The notes under the pieces were generated by a model. That model worked only from the letters and a program-made list of their open reading frames with translations, was not told the origin of the DNA and searched no databases. A stretch of 9,489 bases of DNA from Chloroflexota bacterium (lineage in GTDB: Bacteria > Chloroflexota > Dehalococcoidia > Lucifugimonadales > UBA1127): the NCBI GenBank assembly GCA_028873745.1, contig JAPPNT010000158.1, positions 1 to 9,489 on the forward strand. The letters run 5' to 3'. Positions 5,632 to 9,489 of this stretch are shown one piece after another. Both the position numbers and the translations under genes were made by a program. How positions within the stretch are numbered: position 1 is the first letter of the stretch; every line of letters starts with the position of its first letter.

Positions 5632-6990
5632 ATGACAGAGCATCACCAGCATCACGACCACGGCCGCCATCGGCATCACGAGCATCACCACGCCCACCAT
5701 CACCACCACAGCAGCGTCCAGGAGGACATGCTGAGCGTGGAGGAGGCGTTGGAGAAGATACTCTCCTACGTCTCGCCGATGGGGCCGGTGGAGGTCGAGC
5801 TGCCCGACGCGCTGGGGCTCACCCTCGCCGAGGAGGTCACCTCGCCGCTGGACCTGCCGCCGCTGGACAACTCGGCCATGGACGGCTTCGCGGTGCGCCA
5901 CGCCGACGTGGCGGGCGCCGGACGGCACGACCCGCGCGAGTTGCCCGTCATCGGCTACGTGCAGGCCGGCGCGCTGCCCGACCGCGACCTGCAGCCCGGC
6001 ACCGCCATCCGCATCATGACCGGCGCGCCCATCCCGCCCGGCGCCGACGCCGTCGTGCCCTTCGAGGACACGGACGAAGTCGAGCGGAAGGTGGCCGACC
6101 ACGCCCTCGACCGCATCCGCATCATGCAGGAAGCGCCTCTCGGAGCCAACGTGCGCCCCGCCGGCGAGGACCTGCGCACCGGCGAGCGCCTCATGGGCCG
6201 CGGCGACGTTCTCCGCCCCGGCGAGATCGGCGTGCTGGCGTCCGTCGGGCGGCAGCGGGTCACCGCGCTGCGGCGGCCCATCATCGCCATCCTCTCCACC
6301 GGCGACGAGCTCCTCGCGCCCGATGAGGCGCCCGGCGGCGGCAAGATCTACGACTCCAACAGCTTCAGCATCGCGGCGGCGGTGCGGCGCTACGGCGGCG
6401 AGCCGTGGATGCTTGGCATCGCGAAGGACACGCTGGAGGACACGGCCCGCAAGCTCGGCGAGGGCATCGCCGCCGACCTGCTCATCACGACGGCCGGCGT
6501 CTCCAAGGGCGACTACGACTTCATCAAGGACGTACTGACCGCTAACGGCGAGATCGCCTTCTGGTCGGTGCGGATGCGCCCGGCGCGGCCATTGGCCTTC
6601 GGCGTACTGCACGCGCCCGACGGTCGGCGGGTGCCCCACATCGGGCTGCCCGGCAACCCGGTGAGCGCCCTGGTCGCCTTCGAGCAGTTCTGCCGCCCGG
6701 CCATCCTGAAGATGCTGGGCCGCACCAGCTTCGCCAAGCCGCGGGTGCGGGCCACGCTGCGCGACCCGATCATCAACACGGACGGTCGGCGCGTGTACGC
6801 CCGCGCCATCGTCACGTGGGAGGACGGCCGGTGGTGGGCGTCGCTCACGGGCCCGCAGGGGAGCAACCTGCTCACGTCGATGGCGCGCGCCAACGGCCTC
6901 GCCATCTGCCCGGAGGACCTCGACGAGATGCCGGCGGGCGCGGAGGTCGACGTGCAGATGCTGGACTGGCCAGAGGAAGCGGCGGTGTAG
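5632..6990 (+). CDS. moeA: Molybdopterin molybdenumtransferase with His-rich N-terminus
   Basis: Inserts molybdate into adenylylated molybdopterin, the last common step of Mo-cofactor synthesis, in the cytoplasm. The 452 aa product has the whole MoeA layout: LPPLDNSAMDGFAVR (75-89), GAPIPPGADAVVPFE (131-145), the MoCF/MogA-like domain about 215-355 with STGDEL (222-227), TTAGVSKGDYDFIKDVL (286-302) and GLPGNPVSALVAFE (338-351), and the C-terminal beta domain with GPQGSNLLTSMARANGLA (407-424). Residues 4-26 hold 16 histidines, an extension not needed for the family fold. A second in-frame ATG at 5728 (Met33, MLSVEEAL) begins where ordinary MoeA proteins begin; AGGAGG at 5720-5725 precedes it, but by only 2 bases, which is tight. 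I keep 5632 as start because the His codons mix CAT and CAC, as in coding sequence, but the start is open. Function is secure. Confidence 0.95.
   Translation: MTEHHQHHDHGRHRHHEHHHAHHHHHSSVQEDMLSVEEALEKILSYVSPMGPVEVELPDALGLTLAEEVTSPLDLPPLDNSAMDGFAVRHADVAGAGRHDPRELPVIGYVQAGALPDRDLQPGTAIRIMTGAPIPPGADAVVPFEDTDEVERKVADHALDRIRIMQEAPLGANVRPAGEDLRTGERLMGRGDVLRPGEIGVLASVGRQRVTALRRPIIAILSTGDELLAPDEAPGGGKIYDSNSFSIAAAVRRYGGEPWMLGIAKDTLEDTARKLGEGIAADLLITTAGVSKGDYDFIKDVLTANGEIAFWSVRMRPARPLAFGVLHAPDGRRVPHIGLPGNPVSALVAFEQFCRPAILKMLGRTSFAKPRVRATLRDPIINTDGRRVYARAIVTWEDGRWWASLTGPQGSNLLTSMARANGLAICPEDLDEMPAGAEVDVQMLDWPEEAAV
5641..5709 (+). repeat. Histidine-rich coding tract (16 His in 23 codons)
   Basis: CAT/CAC codons interspersed with Gln, Asp, Glu, Arg, Gly and Ala codons encode a metal-binding-like tail at the MoeA N-terminus. 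The irregular CAT/CAC alternation and acidic/Arg interruptions argue against a simple trinucleotide slippage repeat. Comparable His-rich tails on other metallocenter proteins (HypB, SlyD, CobW-type) bind Ni or Zn; that role here is by analogy. Confidence 0.7.
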
Positions 6991-7001
6991 CCCCGCCACA
7001 C

Positions 7002-7036
7002 CCGTTCGCCCACTCGAATTCACACACGGGGAACGG
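7002..7036 (+). other. Imperfect hairpin between moeA and the Rieske gene
   Basis: CCGTTC (7002-7007) pairs with GAACGG (7031-7036), and CCC (7009-7011) pairs with GGG (7028-7030) after a one-base bulge, leaving a 16-base loop. No T-run follows, so it is not a typical intrinsic terminator. It may protect or partly separate transcripts. It ends 26 bases before the Rieske ATG. Confidence 0.4.
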
Positions 7037-7062
7037 TCATCATCAAGCATTAGAGGAGTGCA

Positions 7063-7374
7063 ATGCCGGGTCAGTGGACCAAGGTTGCGAGGGCGGACGA
7101 CGTCGCGCCGGGCACGTCGATCGCCGTGGAGCTGCCGCAGGCGTCGCTGGCGGTCTGCAACGTGGACGGCCAGTTCTACGCCGTCGAGAACCTCTGCACC
7201 CACGACGACGGCCCGCTGGGCGAGGGCGCCCTCGACGGCTTCCGCATCCAGTGCCCCCGCCACCTCGCCTACTTCGACGTCCGCAACGGCAAGGCCCTCA
7301 CGCTGCCCGCCGTCATGGACGTGGACTGCTTTCCCGTCCGCGTGCAGGACGGCGACGTGGAAGTTGAGTTGTAG
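7063..7374 (+). CDS. Rieske [2Fe-2S] ferredoxin-like protein, SUF-associated type
   Basis: Small soluble 103 aa electron carrier with one Rieske domain over its full length. The cluster ligands are visible: C45-T-H47 in ENLCTHDDGPLGEG and C64-P-R-H67 in IQCPRHLAYFDVRNGKAL; the tail LPAVMDVDCFPVRVQDGDVEVEL matches the usual ending of stand-alone Rieske ferredoxins. The residue after the second ligand histidine is Leu68, where almost all relatives have Gly (CPxHG); the codon is CTC. There is no signal peptide, so it acts in the cytoplasm. GGAG at 7055-7058 lies 4 bases before the ATG. sufU starts 10 bases after the stop, so the two are co-transcribed, and such Rieske proteins commonly sit in suf operons. 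Whether it serves Fe-S assembly or donates electrons to a particular oxygenase cannot be told from the sequence. Confidence 0.9.
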   Translation: MPGQWTKVARADDVAPGTSIAVELPQASLAVCNVDGQFYAVENLCTHDDGPLGEGALDGFRIQCPRHLAYFDVRNGKALTLPAVMDVDCFPVRVQDGDVEVEL

Positions 7375-7384
7375 AGAGCGCCCC

Positions 7385-7873
7385 ATGAACTACGCAGAGC
7401 AGGACGGAGCGCCCGAGACCATCCAGGCGGTGGGTTGGAACGCCATCGGCGCCGAGAACCAGGCGCTCATCATGGACCACTACCGCAACCCCCGGAATCG
7501 CGCGCCCATCGAGGCGCCCGACGTCGACGCCACAGAGATCAACCCCTTCTGCGGCGACGAGTGCACCTTCCGCGCCAGACTCACCGGCGGCGTGCTCTCG
7601 CCCGTGAGCACCGAAGGGGCCGGGTGCTCCATCTGCCAGGCGTCGCTGTCCCTCATGTCGGAAGCCGTGCTGGGCCGCACGCCCGCCGAGGCCCTCCGCC
7701 TCTCGGCGACGTTCACCCGTATGATGCGCGGTGAGTCCATCGACGACGGGGAGAAAGCCGAGTTGGGGGAGTTGACGGGGCTGGCGGCGGTCCGCACCTA
7801 CCCGGTCCGCGTCAAGTGCGCGCTGCTGGCTTGGTGGGCGCTGGAACAGGGGTTGAGCGCCTACGCCTCGTAG
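7385..7873 (+). CDS. sufU: SufU-like Fe-S assembly / zinc-dependent sulfurtransferase
   Basis: A 162 aa member of the IscU/SufU family. In Gram-positive SUF systems SufU binds zinc and takes sulfur from the cysteine desulfurase SufS for cluster building on SufBCD. The family landmarks are present: NQALIMDHYRNPRNR (25-39), NPFCGDEC with Cys56 and Asp58, GAGCSICQAS with Cys81, a long segment between the second and third cysteines typical of SufU rather than IscU, and RVKCALLAWWAL with Cys145. Two further cysteines, C60 and C84, lie next to the active-site loops. The first ~24 residues are an unconserved extension. The start has only a weak GAGAG (7374-7378) and may depend on translational coupling to the Rieske gene 10 bases upstream. 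No sufS, sufB, sufC or sufD is in the window, so these must be elsewhere if the pathway is complete. The gene converges with the minus-strand transporter gene. Confidence 0.88.
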   Translation: MNYAEQDGAPETIQAVGWNAIGAENQALIMDHYRNPRNRAPIEAPDVDATEINPFCGDECTFRARLTGGVLSPVSTEGAGCSICQASLSLMSEAVLGRTPAEALRLSATFTRMMRGESIDDGEKAELGELTGLAAVRTYPVRVKCALLAWWALEQGLSAYAS

Positions 7874-7879
7874 CCCCGG

Positions 7880-9489
7880 TCACTCCACCCGGACGCGGGC
7901 CCAGAAGTGGTACTCGCGGTTCGCGAAGTTGACGTGCAGCCCCGTCACGCGCGGCCACCATGCCCATGCCTGCGCCCGCGCGGCTGGCGTGAACCGAACG
8001 CCCTCCTCCAGCAGCATCAGCGATGCCTTCCGCGCGATGTCCCCGCGCACCGCCGGGTCGAGCTCCGCCGCTTGCCTGTCGACCAGCTCGTCCAGCGCGG
8101 CTCCGGCGTAGCCTGTCCTGTTCCGTGCTGCGTCGCTGCGCACCATGCCGACGAGGAAGTCGTTGGGCGCGGAGAGCGGCGGCAATGGGCCCAGGTACGC
8201 CTGGAAATCGCCCGTTCGCCACACCCGCTCCACGTACTCGCCGGGGTTCAGCGCCACGATGTTCACACGGACTCCGACCGCCGCCAGGTGCTCGCGAATC
8301 CCGTTGCCGTAAGCGAGGTGCGGGTCGCCGAAATCGGCCACAATCAGCTCCAGGGTCTCCGGCGCGTTACTAGCCGCCTCCAGCATCTCCCGCGCCCCCA
8401 TCGCGTCGGCGAGGCGTTCGCGAAGCTCGTCCTCGGTGAGCCGCCACTCCGGCGACGCCGACGGCATCCCTCCGGTGACGTCCGCCAGCCCGTGCCACAC
8501 CTGCCGGTTCAGCGACCACGGGTCCAGTGCGCGGAAGAGCGCCCGCCGCACCTCGGCGTCCCGCAGCGCCGGGTCGTTCACGTTGAGGGCCAGCTCCGAG
8601 CCGCCCCCCGGAGGCGCGTAGCGACGGAATCCCGCGTCCGGGTTGCGCTGCCGGTACGTCACGACGTGTTCCGGCGCCACCTCGTCGACGTCCAGCGACT
8701 TCGTGAGGAAGGCGGCGTTCCGGATCGCCGGGTCGGCCATCACGCGGATTTCGAGGCCTTCCAGTCGCGGCAGTCCCGGCTCGAAGTAGACGGGATTGGC
8801 GGAGAAGGTGAATCGGCGCCCGGGATCGACTTCGTCTACGACCCACGGCCCCGTGCCGATGAAGGGCCCCGCGCCGAGGTCGTCCATAACGGCTAGCTCC
8901 GAGGGCAGTACCTTCGTGTGCCCGTCCGCCAGCGCGAGGAGGAAGTCGGCGTCCGGATGGCGCAGGGTGAAGACGACGCCGTCGCCCTCCGCCTCCGCGC
9001 TCGCGACGTTGGCCAGCAGCCCTACGTGCGGCCAGCCCGCCGTCCGCTGGCGCGCCAGGCTCGCCGTGACGTCGTGGGGCGAGAGGGGCCGCCCGTTGAC
9101 GGGCGCGAACGTTTGCCACCGCAGCCCCGGGCGCAGGGTGACGCGGAGGGTCGTCGGGTCCTCCCACGCCCATGACTCGCACAGGTCGCACTCCAGCGCG
9201 AGGCTTGGCGTCTCCACGTCCGGCCCGGACGCGAACCGGAGCAGGCGGCTGTACACGATCCCCGGCCCGAAGGCCGCCAACGACGGCGACGGCGACCGGT
9301 GCACGTCGAGATCGTTCAGCTCAACGCGCGTCGCGATGGTCAACCGCCCCTCGCGAGACGGCAACGCTTCGGCCGGAGCCGGAGTGGCCGGAGCCGCGAC
9401 CGTGGAACTGCCGGTCGCGGGCGCGGGGGTCGGCGCGGGCAGCGCCGTCGCGCTGGCCTGCGGCGTCGAGACGGGCGCGGCGGTCGCTG
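7880..9489 (-). CDS. ABC transporter solute-binding protein, family 5 (5' partial)
   Basis: The frame runs from beyond the window edge to a TGA at 7880-7882, giving about 535 visible residues. A TTG at 9362-9364 could be called a start, but the frame is open upstream and encodes a 41-residue Pro/Ala/Thr linker (LPAPTPAPATG, APATPAPAEA), so the true start with its lipoprotein signal lies outside. After the linker comes the SBP_bac_5 layout of peptide/nickel/oligosaccharide-binding proteins: GIVYSRLLRF, CDLCESWAWEDPTTLRVTLR, PLSPHDVTASLARQ, GTGPWVVDEVDPGRRFTFSA, then the second lobe DAEVRRALFRALDPWSLNRQ and the C-terminal HVNFANREYHFWARVRVE. I infer a tethered protein on the outer face of the membrane delivering an oligopeptide-like or other solute to a permease encoded elsewhere; the substrate cannot be read from the sequence. 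It ends 6 bases from the sufU stop, convergent with it. Confidence 0.92.
   Translation of the reverse strand, partial: ATAAPVSTPQASATALPAPTPAPATGSSTVAAPATPAPAEALPSREGRLTIATRVELNDLDVHRSPSPSLAAFGPGIVYSRLLRFASGPDVETPSLALECDLCESWAWEDPTTLRVTLRPGLRWQTFAPVNGRPLSPHDVTASLARQRTAGWPHVGLLANVASAEAEGDGVVFTLRHPDADFLLALADGHTKVLPSELAVMDDLGAGPFIGTGPWVVDEVDPGRRFTFSANPVYFEPGLPRLEGLEIRVMADPAIRNAAFLTKSLDVDEVAPEHVVTYRQRNPDAGFRRYAPPGGGSELALNVNDPALRDAEVRRALFRALDPWSLNRQVWHGLADVTGGMPSASPEWRLTEDELRERLADAMGAREMLEAASNAPETLELIVADFGDPHLAYGNGIREHLAAVGVRVNIVALNPGEYVERVWRTGDFQAYLGPLPPLSAPNDFLVGMVRSDAARNRTGYAGAALDELVDRQAAELDPAVRGDIARKASLMLLEEGVRFTPAARAQAWAWWPRVTGLHVNFANREYHFWARVRVE
9365..9489 (-). other. Pro/Ala/Thr-rich linker of the family 5 binding protein
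   Basis: Read on the minus strand, this end of the window is an uninterrupted low-complexity coding stretch dominated by Ala, Pro and Thr. It joins a lipid anchor (not seen) to the binding domain. The same kind of Thr-Pro linker occurs in the surface protein at the other end of the window (424-477), a style common in Chloroflexota envelope proteins. Confidence 0.6.

Noticed and set aside
5641..5709. CAC/CAT tract as a microsatellite or CRISPR-like repeat
   Set aside because: Unit is irregular, interrupted by Asp, Glu, Arg, Gly and Ala codons, and stays in frame with moeA; there are no spacers.
5533..7386. 617-aa open frame on the minus strand opposite moeA and the Rieske gene, and similar long antisense frames at 1446-2531, 2637-3677 and 3687-5141
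   Set aside because: Their products are His/Arg/Gly/Ala/Val-rich with no recognisable domain and lie fully opposite securely identified genes. High third-position GC removes stops from the antisense frame, so these are shadows.
7871..7890. Bidirectional terminator between the convergent sufU and transporter genes
   Set aside because: The gap is 6 bases and I find no clear stem-loop with flanking A/T runs across it.

Overview
The window is a GC-rich (about 70%) bacterial fragment carrying mostly housekeeping genes, with two stretches of clearly lower GC. The mix suggests a Chloroflexota-like organism, perhaps of the SAR202/Dehalococcoidia kind. The indicators are surface proteins with Thr/Pro/Ala-rich linkers, a SufU with a companion Rieske ferredoxin, a pheS-pheT pair, and family 5 solute-binding proteins. 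This placement is inferred from gene style; no marker gene fixes it.

Layout. (1) Positions 1-1449 hold the 3' part of a gene whose reading frame is open to the window edge. It encodes the tail of a glycine-betaine-type (OpuAC-like) solute-binding domain, a Thr-Pro linker and two tandem lectin-like repeats. The first ~140 bases are C-homopolymer-rich and look like damaged contig-end sequence. (2) Positions 1450-5087 hold a promoter with an adjacent dyad, then pheS and pheT, the two subunits of phenylalanyl-tRNA synthetase. (3) Positions 5171-5536 hold a small helical HEPN/PaREP1-like protein in a local low-GC pocket. (4) Positions 5632-6990 hold moeA, molybdenum insertion into molybdopterin, with a natural histidine-rich N-terminus. 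(5) Positions 7063-7873 hold a Rieske-type ferredoxin and a SufU-like Fe-S/sulfur-transfer protein, probably one transcript and possibly coupled to moeA. (6) On the minus strand, ending 6 bases from sufU, is a family 5 (peptide/nickel-type) ABC transporter solute-binding protein whose N-terminus lies beyond the window.

How it fits together: pheST is an ordinary two-gene operon. moeA, the Rieske protein and sufU all concern cofactor supply (Mo cofactor and Fe-S clusters), both needed by molybdoenzymes, but no molybdoenzyme and no sufBCDS is present, so a joint function is only a hypothesis. The two solute-binding proteins at the ends are unrelated in family. I do not see a defence system, CRISPR array, mobile element, tRNA or rRNA. 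The most unusual items are the solute-binding/lectin-repeat fusion, the His-rich MoeA, a Rieske protein with Leu in place of the usual Gly after the second ligand His, and the dyad at the pheS promoter.
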